Assembly: GCF_007859955.1 (NCBI RefSeq)
Contig: NZ_SJPR01000006.1
Coordinates: forward strand, 1 to 64,000
DNA from: Botrimarina colliarenosi
GTDB lineage: Bacteria > Planctomycetota > Planctomycetia > Pirellulales > Lacipirellulaceae
DNA: 64,000 nucleotides
Direction of reading: 5' to 3'
Each line of letters starts with the position of its first letter. Position 1 is the stretch's first letter. This document shows, piece by piece, positions 28,101 to 36,891 of this stretch. The position numbers were made by a program, and so were the translations under genes. The notes beneath the pieces were generated by a model. That model searched no databases and had not been told where the DNA came from. It worked only from the letters and a program-made list of their open reading frames with translations.

Positions 28101-29111
28101 ATCTACAACGCCCAGAACGGGTTGATCTCCGCCAACGAGCCTTTCCAAGTCGTCTGGCTCCCCGACCGCGAGCGCTCGGGCAAGCTCGACCAGATCGACG
28201 AGCATCGACACCGGCTCGAACTGCCCCGGCCCGAGACGATCGTCTTCGAGGGGAACGCTCCGGCCGACCCGCTGAAGAATCTACCGCTCGGTGAGTTGCT
28301 CGCCGGCGCGGCGCCGCCGGTGAAGGTCGGGCGCCCGCCGCAGGCCTGGATCGGCGCCGCGGTCGCCATCAAGCCGCCGACGTCGGTCGCCTTCGGTCGC
28401 CATCCGGGATCGAACCTGCTGTGCGTCGGCCCCCACGAGCCGGCGGCGTTGGGGATGTTCACAACGGCCGTGGTGTCGCTCGCCGCGGCCGACCCCGCCG
28501 CGCGGTTCATCGTGCTCGACGGGACGCGTCCCGGCGAAGAGGCCGAGGGGGTGTGGGATCGAGTCGCCGACGCCCTGCCGAACGACGTGCGGGTGATCGA
28601 TCAAGCCGGCTTGATCGCCGTGATGAACGAGCTGGCCGAAGAACTCGCCGCTCGTGAGACGCAACTGAGCGACGCCCCGGCGACGACCGCCCCGCCGCTC
28701 TACGTGGTGCTGCACAACGCGGGCCGCTTCCGCGAGCTCCGCAAGCGAGAGGACGACTTCAGCTTCGGCGCGTCGGACGAACCCAAGAAGCCTGATGCGG
28801 TGCTCGCCGACCTCGTCAAGAACGGCCCGGCGATCGGGATGCACACGCTGGTGTGGTGCGATTCGTACAACAGCACCCAGCGGCTGCTCGATCGCCAGAT
28901 GCTGCGCGAGTTCGCGCTGCGGGTCGTGCTGCAGATGTCGGCGGCCGACTCGTCGCACCTGATCGACAGCCCGGCGGCGAGCGACCTCCAGATGCACCGG
29001 GCCCTGTTCTACAACGACGAGACCGGCCAAGCCGAGAAGTTCCGCCCGTACGGCGCCCCGACCGACGAGTGGTTGGAGCGGGTGAAGGAGGCGGCGACGC
29101 AGCGGGCGTGA
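25119..29111 (+). CDS. EccC/FtsK-SpoIIIE-like ATPase of a type VII-like system
   Basis: A 1330-residue protein. The N-terminal 220 residues are Arg/Glu-rich coiled coil. Two membrane helices follow (about 223-247 and 256-275), then a second coiled coil to about 460. Three FtsK-like modules come next: module 1 (about 515-770) has a degraded P-loop (TAAGEGRKRSVE). Module 2 (about 790-1060) is canonical, with Walker A GKTGSGKST (797-805) and Walker B LLIVDEFQE (Asp905-Glu906). Module 3 (about 1080-1320) has GPHEPAALGMF where a P-loop should be. Three tandem modules resemble EccC of type VII secretion. The start is TTG 25119 with AGGA upstream; ATG 25155 is possible. Confidence 0.8.
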   Translation: MSQLSTHRQIELMEALRRAASERHAEEQRISQTRTRALKEAANRRAKRRRDVSEAGQAEREGIDSGAEGRRAMLVASYEAERSRTQEEYKARRLKAEADLTKTRKEAEREQKEGSWEILTLYDAARKKPPEKFKGLRKRLTKLRGDLDLIASEAIEIARSRGIGSADHQLAGAPAEPELTGSGDVKPDADDTACDGAEADAVAAIDAAREAAQSLYDQTLPRLLKGVIPGGAFAAVLAIVLPLTGTTLGWDDWRGYVFGVVAGAIAAVASYVTLSPKAKKQTAEGFAAAKASLADAEQKLLATHTLGAQRAKRQLIELRERRDADQKALAERVQQRIDEAVAKNEAELSEISQYFPAKLAGMRDRQEASLADLGQENNASVTDLTKRRDDQIARIEADYAADVKTIEAEAESDWQAMFERWLTGYDDVRAELRDMRAECQRLFPDFATTDYPAKGPAKGPAKGKAEGDSADWRPPTEPPAAIAFGKTYFDLAEIEKGLSDDARLRPPETRLEAPALMNFAEHPTLLLTAAGEGRKRSVELLRAMMLRLLTAMPPGKVRFTILDPVGLGDNFQAFMHLADADEQLIAGRIWSQTRDIEEQLGRLTNHMETVLQKYLRSEYESIHEYNAQAGEVAEPFQVVIAAGFPNNFSELAGRRLVSLVTGGPRCGVYTLLGVDTAVRLPTDFRLDEIKENAAWLDWDDAAERFAWRRPALEHLPIELATEPPIEREIEVIKRAGQAAKDAVRVEVPFSVVEPPPGEMWKEHCGDELRIPVGRAGAKNLQEVRLGKGTSQHLLVAGKTGSGKSTFLHALVTSAAMHFGPDEVEFYLVDFKKGVEFKSYATHRLPHARVIAIESEREFGLSVLERLDDELRVRGEKFRDAGVQNLADYRSKRPGERVPRVLLIVDEFQELFVEDDRLAQESSLLMDRLVRQGRAFGMHVVLGTQTLAGAYSIARSTLGQIAIRVALECSEADAHLILSDERNTAARFLSRPGEAIYNAQNGLISANEPFQVVWLPDRERSGKLDQIDEHRHRLELPRPETIVFEGNAPADPLKNLPLGELLAGAAPPVKVGRPPQAWIGAAVAIKPPTSVAFGRHPGSNLLCVGPHEPAALGMFTTAVVSLAAADPAARFIVLDGTRPGEEAEGVWDRVADALPNDVRVIDQAGLIAVMNELAEELAARETQLSDAPATTAPPLYVVLHNAGRFRELRKREDDFSFGASDEPKKPDAVLADLVKNGPAIGMHTLVWCDSYNSTQRLLDRQMLREFALRVVLQMSAADSSHLIDSPAASDLQMHRALFYNDETGQAEKFRPYGAPTDEWLERVKEAATQRA

Positions 29112-29125
29112 AAGGTTTCAGCTGA

Positions 29126-29150
29126 GTAGGGTGCGATGGAATCGCACCGT
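29126..29150. repeat. Single REP-like palindrome after the ATPase gene
   Basis: GTAGGGTGCGAT, a three-base loop and ATCGCACCGT form an eight-pair hairpin beginning 15 bases after the stop. Its flanks (GTAGGGT and ACCGT) match the arms of the perfect repeat pair at 59536-59622, while the stem bases differ in a paired way. It may serve as terminator. Confidence 0.65.
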
Positions 29151-29178
29151 CTAGGTTTGCAGCAGAGGGCTACGCCGA

Positions 29179-29513
29179 ATGGTGACTCGTACCGCGACCC
29201 AACTAGCGATGGCGAGCGTGGTCCTATGGCTACTGGTTAACGTGCCGTTGCTTGACTTTGCGCTCGGTGGAATGCTACTCGCGTTCATACCAGAAGCGAT
29301 GGGGAGGGGCATCGATATTGCGCTCGACCCAGTAGTTAGCGCGCAGGCCGGCATGCTAGATCGCATTTACGGCCACCCCTTCATGGGAATTCACTCGTCG
29401 GGCCGTTTCTGCAGTTCATCGCACTTCAAGCTGTGTTGATTGGTGGAGTGGTCTTTGCAATCTCTTGCGGAATGAACGCGTGCTTTAAAAGAATTGGGAA
29501 TCGCAGCGCATAG
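29179..29513 (+). pseudogene. Small membrane protein gene with a frameshift
   Basis: ATG at 29179 opens a frame with a first membrane helix (VVLWLLVNVPLLDFALGGML) and a hydrophilic loop to FMGIHSSG. Near 29400 the coding signal moves to another frame and continues with a second helix (FLQFIALQAVLIGGVVFAI), ending SCGMNACFKRIGNRSA and a TAG at 29513. Read together it is a two-helix protein of about 110 residues. One inserted base or two lost bases would explain it. A sequencing error is possible. Base composition is less GC-rich than the neighbours, hinting at transfer. Confidence 0.45.
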
Positions 29514-29662
29514 AGTGCGATATCGCGTCGCCGCATTACTCCCGAAGCTACACCCGGCAGGGTCTGTGCCAAGGGCAATTCGTCGTCCCCGACGATTTCA
29601 ACGACCCGCTTCCCGAAGAGATTCATCGGGAGTTCAATGGCGATGTGTTCCCGGGACCGTGA
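29514..29662 (+). other. Possible coding remnant ending DDFNDPLPEEIHREF
   Basis: A frame ending in TGA at 29662 reads VPDDFNDPLPEEIHREFNGD near its end, which looks like the C-terminus of a real small protein (acidic, with a Pro-Leu-Pro-Glu-Glu turn of the type seen at the end of small antitoxin-like proteins). No start with a ribosome-binding site is present. With the frameshifted gene before it, the stretch looks like eroded coding DNA. Confidence 0.25.
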
Positions 29663-29687
29663 GCGGCGATTGGCGGCGCGTCACGTA

Positions 29688-29718
29688 CTTAGCCCCCGGT
29701 CAATGACCGGGGGCTAAG
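29688..29718. repeat. Perfect 13-bp palindrome with five-base loop
   Basis: CTTAGCCCCCGGT pairs perfectly with ACCGGGGGCTAAG around CAATG. It lies just downstream of the SDR gene (whose stop is at 29730 on the minus strand) and could end that transcript. It belongs to the REP-like set found throughout this window. Confidence 0.8.
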
Positions 29719-29729
29719 TGGTATCGGTG

Positions 29730-30776
29730 CTAAGTCGCGTCGGCGGGCCGGGGCCGCATCTCGTTGTTACGTTCCGCGGCTTTTTCGGTGAGCGTCGTCA
29801 GCACTGACGGCGACCACTCGCTAAAGCTCTCGTAGCCGTAGGCCGAGTCTTTGCCGATGCCGCCCATCTCGGGGAGCAGGCGGTTGGCGAGCGCGAGGGC
29901 GTCGCGCGTCAGGCCGGGGAAGAGACTTTGCAGGGGGACCCCGATGTTCAGTGGGGTGCGGAGGAGGACCTCGCCGTCGCCGTAGCGGCAGGCGTCGATG
30001 GTTTGGCGGGCGGCCGTGCGGGCGTCCATCGACGCGATCGGCAGCGAGTCGCCGATGCTGAACCAGGCGTACTCCTTGCGGTGCTGCCCCTTGAAGGTCG
30101 CGTTGCGAGGGCTGCCGGTGCGCATCAGGCTGGGGCAGACCGTCGAGACCAGGATGCCGTCCTTCGCGAGCTCGGCCCGCAAGCCATTCGACAGCCCGAC
30201 GGCGGCGAACTTGCTAGCGGCGTACGGGAGCATGTGCGGCACGGCGCGCTTGCCGCCGATCGAAGCGATGTTGACGATCCGCCCAAACCGCCGCTCACGC
30301 ATGCCCGGCAGCACGGCGAGCGTCGTGTGCAGGATGCCCCAGCAGTTGATGTCCATCGACTTGCGAAAGTCCTCCTCCGTCATCGCGTCGAGCGGGCCGA
30401 CTTCGATGATCCCCGCGACGTTGAACAAGAGGTCGATGGGACCAAGCTTCGTCTCCGCCTGACGGACGGCGTCATTCACTCGCTGACGATTACTGACGTC
30501 GCAGACGAAATACTCGGCGACGCCGCCACGGCTTTCGAGATCGGCCTTCGCGCTCTGGAGATCGGCTTCGGTACGGGCAAGCAGCGCGACGCGGACGCCC
30601 TCGTCAACGAGTTCACGCGCCAGTACGAGGCCCAGCCCCCGTGAACCGCCGGTGACGATTGCGGTCCGACCCGCCATGTCGATGCGACGGCTGCGTCGCA
30701 CGAGTGCTCGCGCGGCGATCACCGTGGCGGCTCCGAGACCAGCCGCCGCGAGGATAGTCTTTGTTGTCGCGTTCAT
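29730..30776 (-). CDS. Membrane-anchored short-chain dehydrogenase/reductase
   Basis: A 348-residue SDR. An N-terminal hydrophobic segment (about 8-25) probably anchors it. The NAD(P)-binding TGGSRGLG lies at 42-49, NVAG at about 119-122, and the catalytic set is Asn144, Ser172, Tyr185 and Lys189 (YAASK). Arg31/Arg71-type positive residues suggest NADPH. A C-terminal extension of about 70 residues exceeds the classical SDR core. Substrate unknown. Its architecture recalls membrane-linked ketoreductases, including 3-ketosphinganine reductases, which matters because a predicted oxoamine synthase lies 6 kb away; that link is speculative. Confidence 0.85.
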   Translation of the reverse strand: MNATTKTILAAAGLGAATVIAARALVRRSRRIDMAGRTAIVTGGSRGLGLVLARELVDEGVRVALLARTEADLQSAKADLESRGGVAEYFVCDVSNRQRVNDAVRQAETKLGPIDLLFNVAGIIEVGPLDAMTEEDFRKSMDINCWGILHTTLAVLPGMRERRFGRIVNIASIGGKRAVPHMLPYAASKFAAVGLSNGLRAELAKDGILVSTVCPSLMRTGSPRNATFKGQHRKEYAWFSIGDSLPIASMDARTAARQTIDACRYGDGEVLLRTPLNIGVPLQSLFPGLTRDALALANRLLPEMGGIGKDSAYGYESFSEWSPSVLTTLTEKAAERNNEMRPRPADAT

Positions 30777-31203
30777 TTTGGAGTCGTCGCGTTGCCTGAG
30801 GTGAAGCCCGAGTGACGGACTCGGCCAACCCCGTGTCGATGCAAACGCTATACCTTCATGAACAATCGTGGCGCTATCCGCGGCTAGCGCCTCACAGGCC
30901 TGGCGCCTGGCTCGCCGCGGCTTGTTTGCCGTACTGGCGTCGCAAATAGGTGCGCTTCACCAGCCGTTGACCCGGCGCCGGAGCGGCGGCATCGGGCTGA
31001 AGAGGTCGATGGTCAGCCTGTAGGATGGGAGGTTCCGCCGGCGATCAGGCGTGGCGATCGCCACGCTCTCAACCGGCGGGTTCACCCATCATGATTGGCG
31101 CCGCGCGAAGGTGGGTGAGCCGGTCGGCGGCGACGCCTCGCGGCCGGGGGGCCGAATCTTGCCGGCAGAACCACCCACTCAACCGACGACGGACGCTTTC
31201 GCC
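30777..31203. other. Divergent intergenic region with two palindromes
   Basis: This 427-base spacer separates the divergent SDR and esterase genes. CCGAGT/ACTCGG form a small hairpin at about 30807-30825. GCGTGGCGATCGCCACGC (31049-31066) is a perfect 18-base palindrome and a possible operator for either gene. Nothing else is recognisable, and no ORF here looks real. Confidence 0.45.
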
Positions 31204-32271
31204 ATGAGCCCACCGACTCGCTTGCTGCTATTGACGGCCTTGCTTAGCGCCTCCACGGCGACGCGAGCGGAGGTTGTGCCTTCGGCCAATTATCGCAACC
31301 ACGTTGCGGTGGAGGGCCGCACGGCGCAGGGGACCGAGGGCGCTCTCCGTATCGCGTATCCCGGCGTGACGCTTCGTCTACGCATTGACGGACCGAAGCT
31401 CGTCCTGCACTGCCGGGCGTCGAGTGACGACGTCTACCTCGACGTGGCGATTGACGGCGGTGAGTACGAGCGGCAACGCCTCTCGAAGGGTGAGAACGAG
31501 TTGGTGCTGTTCGATGGCGAGGCGGGGGAGCACAACATCGAAGTCGTCAAACGGACCGAGAGTTGGCAGGGGGAGTTGGTCGTCGATTCGTTCGACGCCG
31601 GAGACGGCCGTTTCCTCGATCCGCCGCCACGATCCGACCGACGGTTGTTGTTCATTGGAGATTCAATCACCTGTGGTGCGGGCGCCGACGTGCGGCCCGA
31701 AGACCCGCCGCAGGGGGCGCAGAACTCCAGCGGACGACACGCGTTTGGTTGGCTCTTAGCGCGTCGGCTCGGCGCCCAGGCGCATCTTGTCAGCTACGGC
31801 GGGCGGGGGATCGTCCGGACTTGGGAGGGCAAGCGCTGGCCCGAAGAAATCAACGCCCCCCAGCTCTATGGCCGGGCGCTGCCCGACGACGCCACGTCGG
31901 CGTGGGACGCCGCGCGCTATGTCCCCGACGCGGTCGGCGTTTGCCTGGGGACCAACGACTTCAACCTCGGCATCCCCGACGAGGAGGAGTTTGTCACTGC
32001 TTACCAGAACCTGCTCCGCCGGGTTCGCGCCGACGCCCCGCAGGCTCGGGCTTTTGTGCTCGACTCACCGATGTATGGACCCGGCGAGAAGGGGGACGCC
32101 ATGCGGCGCTACTTAGATCGGGTCGTCGCGGGTCTCGACGACGATCGAATCGAGCGGGTCTCTCTCCAGTGGCGGCGTGGCCGGCCGGTGGACCCCCACC
32201 CGGTTGCGAATGAGCACGTCTTGATCGCCGACGAGATCGAGCCGGTGTTGCGCCGTCGGTTGGGCTGGTAA
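31204..32271 (+). CDS. Secreted SGNH esterase, carbohydrate esterase family 2-like
   Basis: A 355-residue protein starting at ATG 31204 (MSPPTRLLLLTALL), directly followed by a signal peptide cleaved near residue 22. An N-terminal beta-sandwich (about 25-140) precedes an SGNH domain: GDSIT with Ser154, GG at 199-200, GTND at 249-252, and DPHP (Asp330, His332). That two-domain order is typical of CE2 deacetylases that act on plant polysaccharides such as xylan or mannan. A longer open frame upstream to 31051 would bury the signal peptide and is rejected. Confidence 0.8.
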   Translation: MSPPTRLLLLTALLSASTATRAEVVPSANYRNHVAVEGRTAQGTEGALRIAYPGVTLRLRIDGPKLVLHCRASSDDVYLDVAIDGGEYERQRLSKGENELVLFDGEAGEHNIEVVKRTESWQGELVVDSFDAGDGRFLDPPPRSDRRLLFIGDSITCGAGADVRPEDPPQGAQNSSGRHAFGWLLARRLGAQAHLVSYGGRGIVRTWEGKRWPEEINAPQLYGRALPDDATSAWDAARYVPDAVGVCLGTNDFNLGIPDEEEFVTAYQNLLRRVRADAPQARAFVLDSPMYGPGEKGDAMRRYLDRVVAGLDDDRIERVSLQWRRGRPVDPHPVANEHVLIADEIEPVLRRRLGW

Positions 32272-32275
32272 ACGA

Positions 32276-33448
32276 TTAGCGGCGCAGCGTGTTGTTAGGC
32301 CCCGGTGGCGCCTCGGCCACCTCGGTGGGGCTCTCGGCCGGCTCCGCCGGGGGCGTCTCGCTGGGCGTCGTTTCGCCCGACCGTTCGCGGCGGCGTTGCA
32401 CCAAGCCCGCTAGCCGCGTCGCGAGTTGCGGGTCTTCGGCCCGGGCTTCGAGGATTTTGCGGAGCGTCGGGTGATCGTTCATGAGGCCGTTGACCAGCCG
32501 CGCCATTTCACGCCCTTCGTGGTCGGGCGTGTTCATCCAGTGCAGGGGGTGGCTGTGCAAGAACAGCTGGTAGCACAGCTCGTTGAGGTCCGTGTCGCTC
32601 AGGTCGTGCGTCATCTCCACCAGACTCTCAGTCGTGCGGTTCGGGCTGTAGCCGTTCGACTTGTAGGCGACGAAGAGCTCCCACATGAGGGCGCGCTCGG
32701 GGTAGCTGTGCTCGCGCGCCGCGGCGGCGTAACGGGCCAGGGCGGCGGCCTCGGTCGTGAGCCGTTCGATCGGGTAGGGGGACGAGATGATCAGCTCGCC
32801 GTAGTGATCGACCAGGTCGAGGGCGGTGTCTTTGTGGGTCGCCATGACGTCGCCCAGCAGCGTCTCAAACTTCTCGATCGCTGACTCGCGGTCGGTGCGG
32901 ACCAAGACATCGACAACGACGTTGACCGCTTCTAAAAAACGTGGCTGCCCGCGGATCGTCGGAACATCGGCGAGCGCGGCGATGGCGTCCATCGCATGGC
33001 CGAGCGACTTCTCGGCGATCTTGCCGTCGGCCGCGTTGGTGGCGACCCCCTCGGAGTGGGCGATCAGCTCTTGGTAGAGTTTGTAGTTCTGCAGCTCGGC
33101 CCGGACGGCGCCGACCTCGTTATCGACTCGCTCGGCGATCGACGCGGCGACCGACTGTTGGAACTCGTCGTGGCGTTGGACGAACTCCAGGGTCAGGGCC
33201 TCGGTGACCTCCTCGCGGACGCGGACCTCGGAGACCTCAATCTCGTTCTGGACGAACATCTTGATCGCCCCGACGATGGCGCCGATCCCGAAGAACGTCA
33301 GCACCGACAACAGAGCCGCCATCCGCCGGTTGCGGCGTTCTTCGCGAACCAACAGCTCGGCGTTCGTTGCGCCTGAGGCCTTCTCGACGAGATAGTCGAT
33401 CAGCTCGCGTCCCTGAAGGATGTGGCGCGTCGAGTTGTCGTGGTCCAT
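32276..33448 (-). CDS. Membrane-anchored protein of unknown function
   Basis: A 390-residue protein starting at ATG 33448 (MDHDNSTRH). One membrane helix (about 46-66, AALLSVLTFFGIGAIVGAI) is followed by a coiled coil (about 70-125) and a helical C-terminal region. The last 40 residues are Pro/Glu-rich and disordered. No family is recognised. The helical C-terminal part could be an alpha-solenoid. It is convergent with the esterase gene (four bases between stops), with no clear terminator between them. A longer frame to 33577 would overlap the matrixin gene and has no good start. Confidence 0.6.
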   Translation of the reverse strand: MDHDNSTRHILQGRELIDYLVEKASGATNAELLVREERRNRRMAALLSVLTFFGIGAIVGAIKMFVQNEIEVSEVRVREEVTEALTLEFVQRHDEFQQSVAASIAERVDNEVGAVRAELQNYKLYQELIAHSEGVATNAADGKIAEKSLGHAMDAIAALADVPTIRGQPRFLEAVNVVVDVLVRTDRESAIEKFETLLGDVMATHKDTALDLVDHYGELIISSPYPIERLTTEAAALARYAAAAREHSYPERALMWELFVAYKSNGYSPNRTTESLVEMTHDLSDTDLNELCYQLFLHSHPLHWMNTPDHEGREMARLVNGLMNDHPTLRKILEARAEDPQLATRLAGLVQRRRERSGETTPSETPPAEPAESPTEVAEAPPGPNNTLRR

Positions 33449-33536
33449 GGCGGCGGCCCGGGAGTTTTCGGTTTTCCGCCGGGAGGCTAGCGGCAACGCG
33501 GCGCCCAGGCCAAGAGCGCTGCCGTAGCGGGCGCCG

Positions 33537-35021
33537 CTAGCGACGCAATCGACCGCAGCCGATCGCCAAGGTGGCAAGCAACCAAGCGGCCGCGGGCTCG
33601 GGGACCGATGCCGCGCCCCCGCCGAGCGTCTCGCCGTAGTGGGCCTGCCAGAGGGAGTAGTCGGCGGCTGTCACCTGGCCGTCGCCCGTGTGGTCGGCGC
33701 CGCTGTACGGCGAGACACTCGAACCACTCTCGTCGCGCCACAACGTGTAGTCGCCGGCGTCGACGACGCCGTCGGCGTTGAAATCGCCCAACAGCGCCGG
33801 TATCAAGTCGGTCGCCGCCAGGTCGAGCCGGTAGAACTGCACGACCTGCTCGGCGGTCGTCACCGGCCCCCGGACGCGGGCGTAGTAAGTCCCCGGCTGG
33901 GTCAACGCGAAGTCGGTGATCGACTCGACGACGCCCGCCGGATTGCTGGCCGAGTCGGCGAGCAGCGTCACGCCGTCGCTGGCGAACAGGGCGAGTGACA
34001 GGTCGCTGGTCGTCAACGTGTTGAAGGGCGTCCCGCCCTGGTTGTAACTGGCCCCGCGGGGGGTCAGCGACAGGTCGAGACTCACCGGCGTGTTCACCGT
34101 GAAGGAGAAGAAATCGAGGTCGCTCTCGTTGCTGATGCTGACGAAGTCGGTCTCGTTGGGGCCGATCGCCGAGCCGCTACCCGACGTGCCGATCGCCAAC
34201 ATCGAGCCGGCTTGCAATGCCCCGAGCGGCGTGGCGAGAGCGGCCGTCTCGTTGCGGCCGGCTGGAGCCTTCTCGAAAACGTCGCCATAGAGCCAGTGGA
34301 TGCCGCGGAGGTCGTCGTGCTGGGGGCCGTCGAACGAGGTGTCGATCGACGCTTCTAGCAAGAAGTTGGCGTCACCGCTGGACGAGTGGTCGAGGCCGAG
34401 GCCGTGCCCCGCTTCGTGCATGATCACGTTGCGGAGCCCGCGGTAGTTGTTGCTCGAATCGGCGAGCAGGCCGGCAAGGTCGTCGGTGTCGATCGCCATG
34501 TCGCCGCCGTCGGTGGCGAAATAGTTGTAGGCGAGCGTGCCGCCGATGCCGTCCATCCCGATCCCGCCGATCCGTACGTCGCCGCGGATATTCGTGAGTC
34601 CGACTCCCGCGCCGTGGGTCAACGTGCTGTCATGCGACTCGTAGGTGTAAGTGACTCCGGACAACGCGCTCCACCGATCGAACGCCTGCTGGAAGTAGGT
34701 GAACCAAGGGCGCTGCGTCAGGTCCGAACCACCGGGTCCGGCGCCGAAGGTGGCGTCGAACGTCGCGATAAAGTCGCTGGGAGCGGTGTTGGCGGTGTTC
34801 TCGGGCCGCCGGACCAGCGTGCCATCGGGGACGAAACTCCAGGTCAGCCGGACCGGGTCGCCCGACTGGCCGGTGGTGCCGGCGGCGGTGAGCTGCCAAC
34901 GCGAGGCGTCGTCGGTGCCGCCCGCCGGGACGAAACCGTATGCGGACGTCGATCCGGCAATCGCCAGGGCGACGGCGGCTAGCCGTAGGGGGCGGACGAA
35001 TTGGCGGTCGGTGCGGTGCAA
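33537..35021 (-). CDS. Matrixin-like metalloprotease with dockerin repeats and PEP-CTERM
   Basis: A 494-residue secreted protein. Signal peptide about 1-29; zinc site HEAGHGLGLDH at 202-212, the matrixin/metzincin pattern, in a catalytic domain about 55-240. A bacterial pre-peptidase C-terminal-like beta domain follows (about 280-400), then two dockerin-type calcium repeats (DFNADGVVDAGDYTLWRD and DHTGDGQVTAADYSLWQ, about 425-470), and a PEP-CTERM tail (VPEPAAAWLLATLAIG, then RLRR). It is predicted to be cell-surface anchored by exosortase. It starts at TTG 35021, with weak ribosome-binding signal. Confidence 0.85.
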   Translation of the reverse strand: MHRTDRQFVRPLRLAAVALAIAGSTSAYGFVPAGGTDDASRWQLTAAGTTGQSGDPVRLTWSFVPDGTLVRRPENTANTAPSDFIATFDATFGAGPGGSDLTQRPWFTYFQQAFDRWSALSGVTYTYESHDSTLTHGAGVGLTNIRGDVRIGGIGMDGIGGTLAYNYFATDGGDMAIDTDDLAGLLADSSNNYRGLRNVIMHEAGHGLGLDHSSSGDANFLLEASIDTSFDGPQHDDLRGIHWLYGDVFEKAPAGRNETAALATPLGALQAGSMLAIGTSGSGSAIGPNETDFVSISNESDLDFFSFTVNTPVSLDLSLTPRGASYNQGGTPFNTLTTSDLSLALFASDGVTLLADSASNPAGVVESITDFALTQPGTYYARVRGPVTTAEQVVQFYRLDLAATDLIPALLGDFNADGVVDAGDYTLWRDESGSSVSPYSGADHTGDGQVTAADYSLWQAHYGETLGGGAASVPEPAAAWLLATLAIGCGRLRR

Positions 35022-35256
35022 GCGGGTCGTTCCAGTTGGCGCCAGACGCCACGGCGGGCGTCAAAGCCCCATTTTCGCAAACGCGGGCCTCGGCGTCGTG
35101 GGTAATTTGTGCCGGCGGGGCCGACAGGGGTGAGTTCGTCCACGAAGCCCCCGATTTATCCCTCCAATCGGCGCGGGCGGGCCGCTCGACAGGCGGGGCC
35201 GCCCCCCTAGAATGGGCGTTCCCCAGGCGGGCTCGCACAACGAGCCAGCCTGTTAG

Positions 35257-36585
<1,329 letters not shown>

Positions 36586-36621
36586 CCGCGGCGACGCGGA
36601 GAAACGCTAAGAAACGCGAAG

Positions 36622-36654
36622 GGCGGGCCGGCAGATTGTCGGCCCGCCTTTTTT
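36622..36654 (+). terminator. Rho-independent terminator of enolase
   Basis: GGCGGGCCG pairs with CGGCCCGCC around a nine-base loop and is followed by six T, 36 bases after the stop. Confidence 0.92.
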
Positions 36655-36891
36655 GCTTTCTCGGTATTGTAACGTCAGCTAGTATATTTAACTCACATGC
36701 AAGGCGACTAAAGTACGCAACTCCTAGGCAGTTCTGTAGGTCGTGTGTATGTGAAGATACAAGAAAATACTTGATCGGAATCCACACGTTCCGATAGGCT
36801 GAGCACGCTTCGATTGCTGCCGTGTTTGATTCTCTCGCCGTGTGGCGCACTCCACCGGAGACGCTCCACTTGTCTTCATCCACGCGAAATC
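36655..36891. promoter_or_regulatory. A+T-richer leader of the astacin gene
   Basis: This 237-base stretch is clearly less GC-rich than the rest of the window (for example GTATATTTAACTCACATG). It should carry the astacin promoter. TTGATC followed 17 bases later by ATAGGC is a possible sigma-70-like pair near 36770. CGGAA...TTCCG is a small inverted repeat at 36777-36794. No gene is seen. Confidence 0.35.

Noticed and set aside
29514..29662. Toxin-antitoxin pair after the secretion ATPase
   Set aside because: The acidic stub resembles the end of a small antitoxin, but there is no start codon, no paired toxin frame and the upstream gene is frameshifted.
31049..31066. Perfect palindrome containing GGCGATCGCC as a HIP1-type genome-wide motif
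   Set aside because: The octamer matches the cyanobacterial motif, but I do not see it at high frequency in this window; treated only as a possible operator.
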